From: Crocinitomix sp. | GTDB lineage: Bacteria; Bacteroidota; Bacteroidia; Flavobacteriales_D; Crocinitomicaceae | Direction: 5' to 3' | DNA: 64,000 nucleotides | NCBI GenBank assembly: GCA_013138735.1 | Contig: WTCE01000070.1 | Coordinates: forward strand, 1-64,000 | Part shown: one piece after another, positions 51,456-60,805 of the stretch | Layout: the number at the start of each line of letters is the position of its first letter | Numbering within the stretch: position 1 is the stretch's first letter | The notes under the pieces: model-generated | Databases searched by the model: none | What the model was told of the DNA's origin: nothing | The model's input: the letters and a program-made list of their open reading frames with translations, nothing else | Position numbers and translations under genes: made by a program

Positions 51456-52607
51456 ATGAAAAATGTAAGTTTCCTACTGATTTTGATCGCTACAGCTGCA
51501 ATCGTATCGTGTAAGAAGAAAGGCTGCACAGATGAAACAGCAAGTAATTATAGCGAAGAAGCGAAAAAAGATGATGGCTCTTGTACCTACCCTGAACTTG
51601 CAATTCCTTCGACTTACAATTTTACAGATGACGCTGGAAACAATACTGTTTCTTATGGTGGACAAGAAGAACGTTTGAATCAACTCGAAGAGATGACCAC
51701 TTATATGAAAAGTGGAACTGCCGCCACATTGAATGCTGCTATTTTAACCGCAATGTTTGAAAACACAGATGACAATGCTAGTGGAAACTTCACCTTTGCA
51801 TCTACGAAACAACTCAAAAACAAATGTTTCGCGTCAGACGTAACGCGATTCGAAGGTTATTTAACAGCTTTGGCTCTTGCATCTGAAGACCATTCAGAAA
51901 TAGCATCAAGTGGACAGGCTGGTGTCTTATCATCTGGTACAAGCACTTATTTATTCGCAGCAAATGGTATTGAGTATGCGCAATTAATTGAAAAAGGATT
52001 AATGGGCGCCGTGTTTTTAAACCAAGCATTGAACGTTTATTTTGGAGCAGATAAAATGAACGTTGACAATAGCACGGCTGTGAATACTGGAGAAGGGAAG
52101 TTTTATACAGAAATGGAGCATCATTGGGATGAAGCATTTGGGTATTTTGGAGCGCCTATCGATTTTCCAACAAATACAGATAATTTAAGATTTTGGGCCA
52201 AATATTACGATATTCAATCAGCAGAACTTAATCCTTCGCTGGTTATAACGAATGCCTTCTTAAAAGGCAGAGCTGCAATTTCGCAGGGGTTTGAACTTTC
52301 AATACGTGATGAACAAATTAAAAACATTCGCGAAGAATGGGAAAGACTTTCTGCTGCACAAGCCGTGAATTATCTCGAAAAAGCAAAAGAAAACTTTGGT
52401 TCTGATAACGCCAAATTCTTGCATGAATTATCAGAAGCTTATGCCTTTATTTTATGCTTAAAATATGTCCCGCTTGAAACGCGGACAATTGACTATGCAG
52501 ATATCGAAACCATTCTAGATGACATTATTACTACAGATTTTTGGACGGTGACAATAAGCGATCTTAATGTTTCCATTACTTTATTGAACGATACTTACGG
52601 ATTTTAA
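51456..52607 (+). CDS. DUF4856 lipoprotein
   Basis: The 383-residue lipoprotein has the signal MKNVSFLLILIATAAIVSC (Cys19) and a short cysteine-rich motif 'GCTDETASNYSEEAKKDDGSCTY', then the DUF4856 domain ('TYNFTDDAGNNTVSYGGQEERLNQLEEM', 'FYTEMEHHWDEAFGYFGAPIDFPTNTDNLRFWAKYYD'). DUF4856 genes commonly stand beside imelysin and TonB receptor genes in Bacteroidota, as here; a role in iron or heme acquisition is inferred from that context. The imelysin gene follows after 9 bp. Confidence 0.85.
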   Translation: MKNVSFLLILIATAAIVSCKKKGCTDETASNYSEEAKKDDGSCTYPELAIPSTYNFTDDAGNNTVSYGGQEERLNQLEEMTTYMKSGTAATLNAAILTAMFENTDDNASGNFTFASTKQLKNKCFASDVTRFEGYLTALALASEDHSEIASSGQAGVLSSGTSTYLFAANGIEYAQLIEKGLMGAVFLNQALNVYFGADKMNVDNSTAVNTGEGKFYTEMEHHWDEAFGYFGAPIDFPTNTDNLRFWAKYYDIQSAELNPSLVITNAFLKGRAAISQGFELSIRDEQIKNIREEWERLSAAQAVNYLEKAKENFGSDNAKFLHELSEAYAFILCLKYVPLETRTIDYADIETILDDIITTDFWTVTISDLNVSITLLNDTYGF

Positions 52608-52616
52608 AAGAAAAAT

Positions 52617-53684
52617 ATGCGCGTTTTAAGTCTTATTATAATCAGTCTTTTCATAATCACAGCTTGTAAAAAGCCTGAGGCACCCGAATTCGATCGTTCG
52701 GCACTCTTAACGCATATGGCTAATGTTGAAATTAAGCCAGCTTTGATTGAATTTACCGAAGACCTTGTGCAACTGTCAGACGCCGTAACTGTTTTTGAAT
52801 CTGCCACAAGCTTTGATAACCTTACAGCTTTAAGAACGGCTTTTAATAATGCTTACCTCCAGTTTGAAGCAATTAAAATGTATGATTTTGGTCCAGCAGC
52901 AAACAATGGAATTAAAACAAGCATGAATACCTACCCTACTGATCCTACCAAAATCAATGCAAATATTACGAGTGGATCATATAGCTTATCAGCCGTTTCA
53001 AATGTGGATGCAATTGGTTTCCCTGCCCTTGATTATTTATTGTTTGATGGTGATGACATAGATGTCCTCAATCGTTTTGCCGTTGATCCAGATGCTGAAA
53101 ATGCAATGACCTATTTAGCCGCCTTAATTGCTAAAATGAATTTAGATTTTGCGCCAGTATCATCTGAGTGGAATACAGGTTATACCGAAACCTTTATTGC
53201 TGCAAACGGAACGGATATTGGATCTTCAGTTAGTTTGCTTTACAATGAATTGGTGAAAGATCTAGAATTACTCAAAAACGCCAAAATTGGAATACCAGCT
53301 GGTTTCTTTAGTGGTGGAGAAACATTTGTAACCTATGTTGAAGGCTATTACTCTGCCGAATCGAAGGCTTTAGCTTTAGCCAACATAACGGCACTCAAGA
53401 CTGTGTTCACAGGTGGAGACGGAATTGGCTTTGATGATTATATGAACTTCGTGGACGAAACAGAAGACTTGCCTTTAGCTGCTTCTGAAATTACAGCTCA
53501 ATTTGATATCTGTTATACTAAAATAGCTGCACTTGGTAATCCTTTGAGTACAGATATCCCTTTGAATTCGGATGGTTTTAATGACGCTTTTCAAGAAATT
53601 AAAAAACTAGTGGCTTATGCCAAAACAGACATTCCAACTGCACTCGGTGTTTTAATCACATTTTCAGATACAGACGGAGATTAA
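52617..53684 (+). CDS. Imelysin-family lipoprotein
   Basis: The 355-residue lipoprotein has the signal MRVLSLIIISLFIITAC and the imelysin (peptidase M75-like) fold: 'LLTHMANVEIKPALIEFTEDLVQLSDAV', 'LRTAFNNAYLQFEAIKMYDFGP'. The family motif GxHxxE appears here as GFPALD in 'IGFPALDYLLFDGDD', so the usual His and Glu are replaced; metal or peptidase activity is therefore doubtful. Imelysin proteins take part in iron uptake. It is the middle gene of the DUF4856/imelysin/TonB cluster. Confidence 0.85.
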   Translation: MRVLSLIIISLFIITACKKPEAPEFDRSALLTHMANVEIKPALIEFTEDLVQLSDAVTVFESATSFDNLTALRTAFNNAYLQFEAIKMYDFGPAANNGIKTSMNTYPTDPTKINANITSGSYSLSAVSNVDAIGFPALDYLLFDGDDIDVLNRFAVDPDAENAMTYLAALIAKMNLDFAPVSSEWNTGYTETFIAANGTDIGSSVSLLYNELVKDLELLKNAKIGIPAGFFSGGETFVTYVEGYYSAESKALALANITALKTVFTGGDGIGFDDYMNFVDETEDLPLAASEITAQFDICYTKIAALGNPLSTDIPLNSDGFNDAFQEIKKLVAYAKTDIPTALGVLITFSDTDGD

Positions 53685-53723
53685 ATGGCTGTTTTTGCCG
53701 CAAATTTAGTTCAACGATAAGCA

Positions 53724-56135
53724 ATGAAGTGGATCATTTTTACCTGTTTTTTACTTAGCCTAAGCTGCTCCTTTTCACAAGGGAATTTGTACGGTATTGT
53801 AAAAAATGACTTGAACGAATCCTTACCTTTTGCGGGATTACATATTAGCCAATTGAGTTCCAATGAAATCCACCATTTATATGCTGATGAATTTGGTCGA
53901 TTTGGTCTAGAAAACCTTCCTTTAGGAACCTATGAGGTTAAAACAACCTGTATTTATTGCCAAACGAAAATTCAGTCGATCGACATTAAGACTGGCAATA
54001 ATAACATTATAATTACACTGAATGATACATCTGCAACCTTGGATGCCGTTGATATTTATTATGATTCGCCCTATGCTACCAGAAAAATGAGAACGGTAGA
54101 AGGAGTTATTTTAACGAATGGAATGAAAACCCATCATTTGGATCCGAAAAAAATTGATGCGAATAAAGCCATTGACAATGCACGTGAATTGTATGCAAAA
54201 GTTCCAGGACTTAACATTTGGGAGTCAGACGCAGGTGGATTACAATTAGGAATTGGCGCGCGCGGATTAAGCCCTAGCAGAACCGCCCACTTTAATACGC
54301 GGCAAAATGGATATGATATTAGTGCAGATGCCTTAGGTTATCCTGAAACGTATTATACGCCACCATCAAGCGCATTAGAATCCATTCAGTTGATTAGAGG
54401 TGCGGCTTCATTACAATTTGGGCCTCAATTTGGTGGCATGATCAACTTTAAAATCAAATCTCCATCAGCAGCTCCATTTCATTATGAGGGCACGCATACT
54501 TATGGCGCCTATAATTTATTGAATACATTCAATTTAGCTTCTGGAACAATTGGTAAAAGGTTTAGTTATCTCGCCTATTTTCAGCACAAGCAAGGAAATG
54601 GCTGGCGAGAAAACTCAGAATTTAACCAACAAAACGCCTTTGCCCAATTAAAATTTCATTTTACAGAACGGATGTTTATCAGTGTTGAACAAACGCATAT
54701 GCAATATTTAGCGCATCAAGCTGGTGGCTTAACAGACGCTATGTTCAATCAAGATCCAAGGCAATCAATTCGAGATAGAAATTGGTTTGCGGTGAATTGG
54801 AACATTACTTCGGCACATTATAGCTGGGAAATTAGCAACCGCACAACAATTGACTTGAAAGGCTTTAAAGTTGGCGCCCAGCGTGATGCTTTAGGAAATC
54901 TTGAAAAAATTAGCAGAGCAGATGACGGACAAGAACGCCAATTAATTCATGGTGATTTTAAGAATATTGGAGCTGAATTGCGCTTATTAAAACGCTACCC
55001 TATTGGAAAAAAAATGATGGGCATTACCGCAGCTGGTGTGCGTTATTATAAAGGTAATACATTGAGTCAGCAAGGCCTTGCAAGCGCAAATAGTGATGCC
55101 GACTTTAACTTCTTAAATCCTAATTCACTCGAAGGTTCTGATTATGTTTTTCCCTCACAAAACATAGCTGGCTTTTTTGAAAACATTCTGCGCCTGAATA
55201 AAAAACTATCAATTTCCGCTGGGTTACGATTTGAACATATCAATACCGCCGCACAAGGTTCTTACCGCGAGCAAATCTTTCATCCACTTACGAATGAATT
55301 AATTTTTGACACCACCTTTACGGAGGATAAAAGTAACATCCGAAATATTTTATTGGGTGGAATTGGCTTCTCCTATCGTCCCGAAAAAAAGATAGAGATT
55401 TACGGGAATATTGCTCAAAATTACCGTGGTATTAACTTCTCAGATATCAGAATTGTAAATCCTAACCAAGTTGTTGATCCAAACATTCAAGATGAACGCG
55501 GCTTTAATACCGATTTAGGAATTAGAGGAGAAAGAAAAAGAGGGATTTTTGATGTCAGTGCATTTTTCATGTATTACAACAATAAAATTGGCGTGATTAG
55601 CCAAAAAGTGGACGATTATGAATTTGTACGTTTGCGAACAAATATCGGGCGCGCATACAGCACAGGAATTGAGCTTTTCGCAGAACATAAATTCCAAAAA
55701 ACAGATACAAGCGCCAACTTTTTCACAGCTTTTGGAAATTTCTCGGCCGTGTATTCTAAGTATGGCAAATATGAAGAATCCGCATTGAGTCAAAATTGGG
55801 TTGAGTTGGTTCCACCAATATCTGGGAAAATTGGCATAAAATACACGCATGGCAAATGGACAGAATCCTTATTGGGAACTTATGTTCATCAACATTATTC
55901 TGACGGAACCAATGCCATAAGTGATCCAAATGCTATTGCTGGAATTATTCCTTCCTATTATGTTGTGGATCTTAGCGGAACATTTACGGCCAACAAATTC
56001 GTTCAAATTAAGGCTGGCGTTAATAACCTCACCAATAATAAATATTTTACGCGCCGCGCTACCGCTTATCCAGGTCCAGGTATAATTCCTTCTGACGGGA
56101 TTAGTTTTTATCTTAGTTTGGGATTGAATTTCTAA
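53724..56135 (+). CDS. TonB-dependent receptor, FecA-like
   Basis: The 803-residue outer-membrane receptor has a signal peptide (MKWIIFTCFLLSLSCSFSQ), a carboxypeptidase-regulatory-like domain ('NLYGIVKNDLNESLPFAGLHISQLSS...TYEVKTTCIYCQ'), a plug ('NARELYAKVPGLNIWESDAGGLQLGIGARGLSPSRT...ALESIQLIRGAASLQFGPQFGGMINFKI') and a barrel ending 'YPGPGIIPSDGISFYLSLGLNF'. The plug is of the siderophore/ferric-citrate type. Position behind the imelysin gene suggests iron. The start is an ATG 39 bp after the imelysin stop. Confidence 0.9.
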   Translation: MKWIIFTCFLLSLSCSFSQGNLYGIVKNDLNESLPFAGLHISQLSSNEIHHLYADEFGRFGLENLPLGTYEVKTTCIYCQTKIQSIDIKTGNNNIIITLNDTSATLDAVDIYYDSPYATRKMRTVEGVILTNGMKTHHLDPKKIDANKAIDNARELYAKVPGLNIWESDAGGLQLGIGARGLSPSRTAHFNTRQNGYDISADALGYPETYYTPPSSALESIQLIRGAASLQFGPQFGGMINFKIKSPSAAPFHYEGTHTYGAYNLLNTFNLASGTIGKRFSYLAYFQHKQGNGWRENSEFNQQNAFAQLKFHFTERMFISVEQTHMQYLAHQAGGLTDAMFNQDPRQSIRDRNWFAVNWNITSAHYSWEISNRTTIDLKGFKVGAQRDALGNLEKISRADDGQERQLIHGDFKNIGAELRLLKRYPIGKKMMGITAAGVRYYKGNTLSQQGLASANSDADFNFLNPNSLEGSDYVFPSQNIAGFFENILRLNKKLSISAGLRFEHINTAAQGSYREQIFHPLTNELIFDTTFTEDKSNIRNILLGGIGFSYRPEKKIEIYGNIAQNYRGINFSDIRIVNPNQVVDPNIQDERGFNTDLGIRGERKRGIFDVSAFFMYYNNKIGVISQKVDDYEFVRLRTNIGRAYSTGIELFAEHKFQKTDTSANFFTAFGNFSAVYSKYGKYEESALSQNWVELVPPISGKIGIKYTHGKWTESLLGTYVHQHYSDGTNAISDPNAIAGIIPSYYVVDLSGTFTANKFVQIKAGVNNLTNNKYFTRRATAYPGPGIIPSDGISFYLSLGLNF

Positions 56136-56189
56136 TTGCCTCTTAAAATTTAACACTATTACACCCTTCGCTGGCCCCGATCCCTTCAC

Positions 56190-56294
56190 GCTTCGCTGGA
56201 TTTGTAATCCTGCGATTGCAAGATTGAAAAATTGCATAATTAGAATGCTCAAAATGGTCAATTGAGTGTCGCAGGATTATAAATCCAGCGAAGC
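56190..56294. repeat. REP-like inverted pair
   Basis: Two 26-bp arms at 56190-56215 and 56269-56294 are reverse complements with one mismatch, separated by 53 bp. Each arm contains GGATTTRTAATCC, itself palindromic, between GCTTCGCT and TGCGA. This is the geometry of a REP doublet (REPIN). No RAYT transposase gene is in the window. Confidence 0.75.
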
Positions 56295-56336
56295 AGCAGA
56301 TTGCAAAAGATAATGCTCAAAGACTGTCAATTTGAG

Positions 56337-56380
56337 GATCGCAGGATTACATCCCGATAAATATCGAGACCAGCGAAACA
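56337..56380. repeat. Degenerate third REP-like arm
   Basis: GATCGCAGGATTACA at about 56337-56351 and CCAGCGAAAC at about 56370-56379 match the two ends of the arm at 56269-56294, but the centre is replaced by CCCGATAAATATCGAGA, which is an imperfect palindrome of its own. Together with the doublet it fills the 358-bp gap before the hydrolase gene. Confidence 0.5.
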
Positions 56381-56466
56381 AAGCCTGATACAAGTAAGAT
56401 TCCTATTCCTTTATAAAATTTAACACTATTTAATACCCATTTAGGCCCACAGCCAAATCCGTCGTT

Positions 56467-56474
56467 TACCTTTG
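56467..56474 (+). promoter_or_regulatory. Putative -7 box of the hydrolase gene
   Basis: TACCTTTG, a perfect TAnnTTTG, 19 bp before the TTG start at 56494. Confidence 0.5.
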
Positions 56475-56493
56475 TGGCTTAAAATTCATTGTT

Positions 56494-57288
56494 TTGAAAA
56501 TATTCAGTTTCGCTTTAATTACTGCACTCATCTCAAGTTGCGCATTCAACAACATGTTTTACCAACCTAATATTGAGTCGGTTAGTACACCGCCTGATGC
56601 TGTTAGTCAGTACATTCAATATGGCGAATCAGATTCAATTCATACGTTGTTTTATGCAAACAAAGACGCAAAAGCATCCATATTTTTTCTCCATGGAAAT
56701 GCCGGAAACTTAACCTCTTGGAGCGAAGTTGCAGATTTGTTCTATCAAGCCAACTATCAAGTTTTCATAATCGATTATCCGGGTTTTGGCAACTCATCTA
56801 ACAATGCGAATCACAAAGCCGTTTATGAATCAACACAAGCGGCTGTCGAACATTTTAAAACCCTACCGGGCATTAATGATGGAAAAAAGCTCTTAATGGG
56901 ATTTTCACTTGGTGGAAACTTGGCAGTGAAAGTAGGCTTTGACAATCCAGATTTATTTGACGCTATGTTGATTGAAGGAGCTTTTGAAAGTCATAAAACT
57001 ATTGCTGTAAATCGTGTAACGAGACCTTTGAAGTTTGCGCCTTACTTGATGGTGAAGGATGCCGTGAAAGGCAAAAAACTAATTGCCAGTTGGACCAAAC
57101 CTTTGCTCGTCATCCACAGCACGCAAGATGCGGTTTGCGATTATAAAATGGGGGAAACCTTATATGAAAGTGCCATTGGAACTTCGCAAAAAGAACTGTG
57201 GACAATTAAAGGTCCGCACTTGGCTGGCATTGGTTTAAATTTTGATGAATACCTTGAAAAAGTGGCCGCTTTAATTGGAACGGATTAA
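56494..57288 (+). CDS. Alpha/beta hydrolase lipoprotein
   Basis: The 264-residue lipoprotein has the signal MKIFSFALITALISSC from a TTG start; no ATG gives a better signal. It has the oxyanion region 'FFLHGNAGNLTSW' and the nucleophile elbow 'LLMGFSLGGNLA' with Ser; an Asp in 'VIHSTQDAVCDYKMG' and a His in 'KGPHLAGI' complete the triad. It belongs to the BEM46/YqiA-like hydrolase group; the substrate is unknown. Its 3' end overlaps the convergent nuclease gene by 4 bp. Confidence 0.85.
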   Translation: MKIFSFALITALISSCAFNNMFYQPNIESVSTPPDAVSQYIQYGESDSIHTLFYANKDAKASIFFLHGNAGNLTSWSEVADLFYQANYQVFIIDYPGFGNSSNNANHKAVYESTQAAVEHFKTLPGINDGKKLLMGFSLGGNLAVKVGFDNPDLFDAMLIEGAFESHKTIAVNRVTRPLKFAPYLMVKDAVKGKKLIASWTKPLLVIHSTQDAVCDYKMGETLYESAIGTSQKELWTIKGPHLAGIGLNFDEYLEKVAALIGTD

Positions 57289-58505
57289 GGTTTTACAAAT
57301 CTGAAACTAGCGGCATGCTCCTTCAGTCTTAAAATATACGCCCCACTCACTAAATCTTCGGTGCTCAATATTTTCATTTCATTATCGGTATCAAATTCAG
57401 CAATCAACTGACCCGTGATGGAATAGATCATAAATTGCGTTTGCTCTCCATCAGCCAAATTTATTTTGCTAAACTCAACTTGATCTTGCTTGGCGTTATA
57501 AAAGGCATCAAACGCTGCCATTAACTCCTCTTCTACTCCAGCGCCTTCCTTTACTACTTCAATTTCTAAATAGACAGGCAAATGATCTGACATGTGATAC
57601 AAAGCTGAAATAATATCACTTGGTTCGCTAGTATTTGTTGGCGCCTCAATTAAGGATTTATCATAGTGTAAGCCATCTTGCCCAATAGCGCGATAACTTC
57701 CGTTGATAAAGATGGCATCATTGCTATAGGTCTTTAAATCTTCTCCAATAAAGATAAAGTCAAAACGGTCATCCATACCGCCAAAAGCACCCGTGTCAAA
57801 TGACGTTGTTCGTGTACTTTGTGTATGTGCGTATGCAAAGCCAGCATCTGCATGCCAATGTCCTGGCAAGATTAAGGGATCTTTTATAATCACACCACCA
57901 CCTGTTAGCAACGTATTCCAAGCCGGTTCAGTATCACTTCCGTAAAAATTAAAATCACCCCCAATAATTATATTTTCTGCATTGGGTCTTCCATTCAAAT
58001 ACGTTTTTAGCGCAGTAACTTCAACATTACGCTGATCTTCATTTCCACTAGATGCTTTCAAATGACACACATATATATAGAAGAATGTCGTGTCTAATGT
58101 TGTGGCAAGATCTGTACTATTATAGTATAAAACGTATTCATTAATATCGCGCAATACGGTGTTAATTTCGTTTTGCTCGTAAAGGCTTAATTTGTCTGAA
58201 TTGAAGTAAAGTTGATTCTGCGTATCTGGTCCAGAAACATAGTCAGCCATGTCATACGAACTTACACCATCTTCATTTAAGGCATTGAATAAAATATCAT
58301 CACCTCCCGCGCCACTTGTTAATTCGCAAACCATAAAAATGTCTGGCTGAATGTGCCCTACAATCTTTTTTAAGGTGTCTATTCTATTTGGAGAAATTGA
58401 CGGGAAATTCAGCAAATTATAGGACATCACTTTCAATGTGTCGCGCTCTTGAGAATACCCAACAATTACTGTACTTAATAGAAGACCTAATATAACACCA
58501 CGCAT
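57285..58505 (-). CDS. Secreted endonuclease/exonuclease/phosphatase with type IX sorting domain
   Basis: The 406-residue protein has a signal peptide (MRGVILGLLLSTVIVGYSQ), an EEP-fold domain with 'LKVMSYNLLNFPS', 'PDIFMVCELTSG', 'IIGGDFNFYGSD' and 'YHMSDHLPVYLEIE' (metal-binding and catalytic motifs present), and a type A sorting domain from about residue 330 ('TQFMIYSITGQLIAEFD...VSGAYILRL'). It should be exported by type IX secretion and cleave phosphodiester or phosphomonoester substrates outside the cell. It is transcribed alone. Confidence 0.87.
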   Translation of the reverse strand: MRGVILGLLLSTVIVGYSQERDTLKVMSYNLLNFPSISPNRIDTLKKIVGHIQPDIFMVCELTSGAGGDDILFNALNEDGVSSYDMADYVSGPDTQNQLYFNSDKLSLYEQNEINTVLRDINEYVLYYNSTDLATTLDTTFFYIYVCHLKASSGNEDQRNVEVTALKTYLNGRPNAENIIIGGDFNFYGSDTEPAWNTLLTGGGVIIKDPLILPGHWHADAGFAYAHTQSTRTTSFDTGAFGGMDDRFDFIFIGEDLKTYSNDAIFINGSYRAIGQDGLHYDKSLIEAPTNTSEPSDIISALYHMSDHLPVYLEIEVVKEGAGVEEELMAAFDAFYNAKQDQVEFSKINLADGEQTQFMIYSITGQLIAEFDTDNEMKILSTEDLVSGAYILRLKEHAASFRFVKP

Positions 58506-58561
58506 AGATAAAAGTTTGACTGTATAGTTTTCAAAAATACACTACTTTTCGTTACTGCTCT

Positions 58562-60784
58562 TTACAATTCTAAAATAATAAACTCTGTTCTTCTATTTTG
58601 CTGATGATCCTCTTCAGAACAAGAAACACCGTCTTTACACTTGTTAACCAATTCAGACTCTCCAAAGCCTTTACTAGTAACTCGTTCTGGATTGGAAATT
58701 CTTGATTTGATGTATAATTCTGAAACAGAAGCCCTCTGTCTAGACAGTTTCATGTTAACAGTACTTGTTCCTCTAGAATCTGTATGTGCTCTTAAATCGA
58801 TTCGAATATTCTCGTTTTCGTTCATTACTTTAACGATTTTATCCAATTCTTTCTTGGCATCATCACGAATTTTGGATGTTGCAAAATCAAAATAGATGGG
58901 TTTAATCTCCATCACTTCATTCAGATCTAAGCCCACATTTACTTTTTCCATTTTAACGACTTGATCTAGTTCTCTTTTTAAATATTCATTCAAATTATAA
59001 AGTCCTTCTCTTTCAAAGAGCATTTTAAATGAAATTACTTTTGTCAGATAGCCATCTTTTCTGATTTTAAGATCAAAGTCTCCAACTGTATTGAGCGCCG
59101 TTTCATTATTCAAAGTAATGATACATTCCCCAAAGCGAGATGTTTCGCCAAATGTTACTAAACTGTCTGAATTGTTAATCAATTTGACAATTACTTCACT
59201 AACGGGATATCCCGTGCGGCTTTCCTTAATGACTAATTTAAATGAAATTTTAGTGTGTTTTCGCACCACCATATCTCTCACATCTAACACACTTCTTTTT
59301 TCAGAACTTGAAATTATTTCTGCCTTAACATAACCGTTTTTTTCAGCAGTAATTGAAAAACTATTTACACGATCATTATCAAATCGATACCTTCCCGTAG
59401 AATCAGTAATGTACTGTTTTTGCTCTCCTGAAAACCCATCTAATAGAGATACCACAACACTATCAGCTGGTTCGCCATCTTGGTCTATCACTGTACCCTG
59501 AACAATTCTCCCAAAAAGAAAAGGTTCAATTATTTCAACACCTATCAAATCATCATCATCAACCCCAGTGCCATATCGATTAGATGATAAATAGCCTCTT
59601 TTTTGATCGGCATCCAGTACTAAACCAAAGTCATCTCGGTTGGAATTAATTGGCTTTCCTGGATTGAATACTCTTCCAATAGATAAATCATCCCTTACCT
59701 CAGCGACAAATACATCCAATCCTCCTAAACCTAATTTACCATCAGAAGAATAAAACAAAATATGATCTTTTGCATGAAAGAAGGGAAACATTTCATTGCC
59801 TTCTGTATTAATCTTAGCCCCTAAATTTTCAGGGGTCCCAAATGTTCCGTCCTCACTTATTGATGCTCTATAAATATCAGTACCACCAAATCCACCTGGC
59901 ATATTAGAAACAAAGTACAACCATTCATTATCTCCACTAATTGAAGCTAAGCCGCACGAATAATCTGAGGAATTAAATGGTAAAGGTATTGGCTTCTGCC
60001 ATTTGTCTCCTACTTTTTTAGAAGCTACTAATTGTAATTTACGTTGGCCTTTTTTCGTGTTTGCCTGATCCGTATTTCTAGTGATTATCATAAGGTCTCC
60101 CGCAGCATTAAATGCAACTGGCCCATCATGGTATTTGCGACTAAATCTCGCTTCGAACTCTTCCACATCCCCCAATTCACCATTGGGCTGTATACTTGCC
60201 GCACAAACTTTTAAAAATCCTTTCCCATTCCCATTCCATTTTCGAAGAATAGCTTTTGAATGCTCACCGCTAGAAGAAAACACCAATTTCCCCATATAAT
60301 AGGCTCCCCCAAAGTCTTGTTCTTCCGAATTCATTGCCAGTCGCACAATCTTTTGCTTTCCGCGATCTTCTACAATTTTACCAAAATCTGCTAAATTTTC
60401 TAGAAAATCTTGCCCGCGCGAATCAGTAGGATTTACTTCAATGAATATTTTCATCCATTTTTCTGAAACATCATACTTTCTGTTCTCTCTTAAAATAGCC
60501 GCATAACTATAAATATCTTCGCTTACATGTCCTTCGGACTTAACAATATCTGAAAAGATATCCTCGGCCTCATTCAACCTGTTTGTGCGCCAATAACTTA
60601 TAGCTAATTTTCTTTTGTCAGCAATTTCAGACAAACTAATTGATTCAAATTTTTCAATAGCTTGATCATAGCCAAACCCTTCAAACTCCTCTTGCGCCTC
60701 TTCTAACTTTTTTTCTGTGTTTTGTGCCGTCAAATTAACTGACAAATAAAGCATTACTAATATGAAGAAAAATCTACTTTTCAT
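58562..60784 (-). CDS. PorE-like OmpA family protein (TPR, beta-propeller, CRD, OmpA)
   Basis: The 740-residue envelope protein has a signal peptide (MKSRFFFILVMLYLSVNLTAQ), TPR-like helices (about 22-130), a PD40-type propeller ('LPFNSSDYSCGLASISGDNEWLYFVSNMPGGFGGTDIYRA'), carboxypeptidase-regulatory-like domains (about 430-590) and a C-terminal OmpA peptidoglycan-binding domain ('IYFDFATSKIRDDAKKELDKI...LRAHTDSRGTSTVNMKLSRQRA'). This order matches PorE, which links the type IX machinery to peptidoglycan. It follows the SprF-like gene by 21 bp and the adhesin gene, so it is more likely an adhesin-specific accessory than the core PorE. Confidence 0.85.
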   Translation of the reverse strand: MKSRFFFILVMLYLSVNLTAQNTEKKLEEAQEEFEGFGYDQAIEKFESISLSEIADKRKLAISYWRTNRLNEAEDIFSDIVKSEGHVSEDIYSYAAILRENRKYDVSEKWMKIFIEVNPTDSRGQDFLENLADFGKIVEDRGKQKIVRLAMNSEEQDFGGAYYMGKLVFSSSGEHSKAILRKWNGNGKGFLKVCAASIQPNGELGDVEEFEARFSRKYHDGPVAFNAAGDLMIITRNTDQANTKKGQRKLQLVASKKVGDKWQKPIPLPFNSSDYSCGLASISGDNEWLYFVSNMPGGFGGTDIYRASISEDGTFGTPENLGAKINTEGNEMFPFFHAKDHILFYSSDGKLGLGGLDVFVAEVRDDLSIGRVFNPGKPINSNRDDFGLVLDADQKRGYLSSNRYGTGVDDDDLIGVEIIEPFLFGRIVQGTVIDQDGEPADSVVVSLLDGFSGEQKQYITDSTGRYRFDNDRVNSFSITAEKNGYVKAEIISSSEKRSVLDVRDMVVRKHTKISFKLVIKESRTGYPVSEVIVKLINNSDSLVTFGETSRFGECIITLNNETALNTVGDFDLKIRKDGYLTKVISFKMLFEREGLYNLNEYLKRELDQVVKMEKVNVGLDLNEVMEIKPIYFDFATSKIRDDAKKELDKIVKVMNENENIRIDLRAHTDSRGTSTVNMKLSRQRASVSELYIKSRISNPERVTSKGFGESELVNKCKDGVSCSEEDHQQNRRTEFIILEL

Positions 60785-60805
60785 TGATTCAAATTAATTT
60801 ATCAG

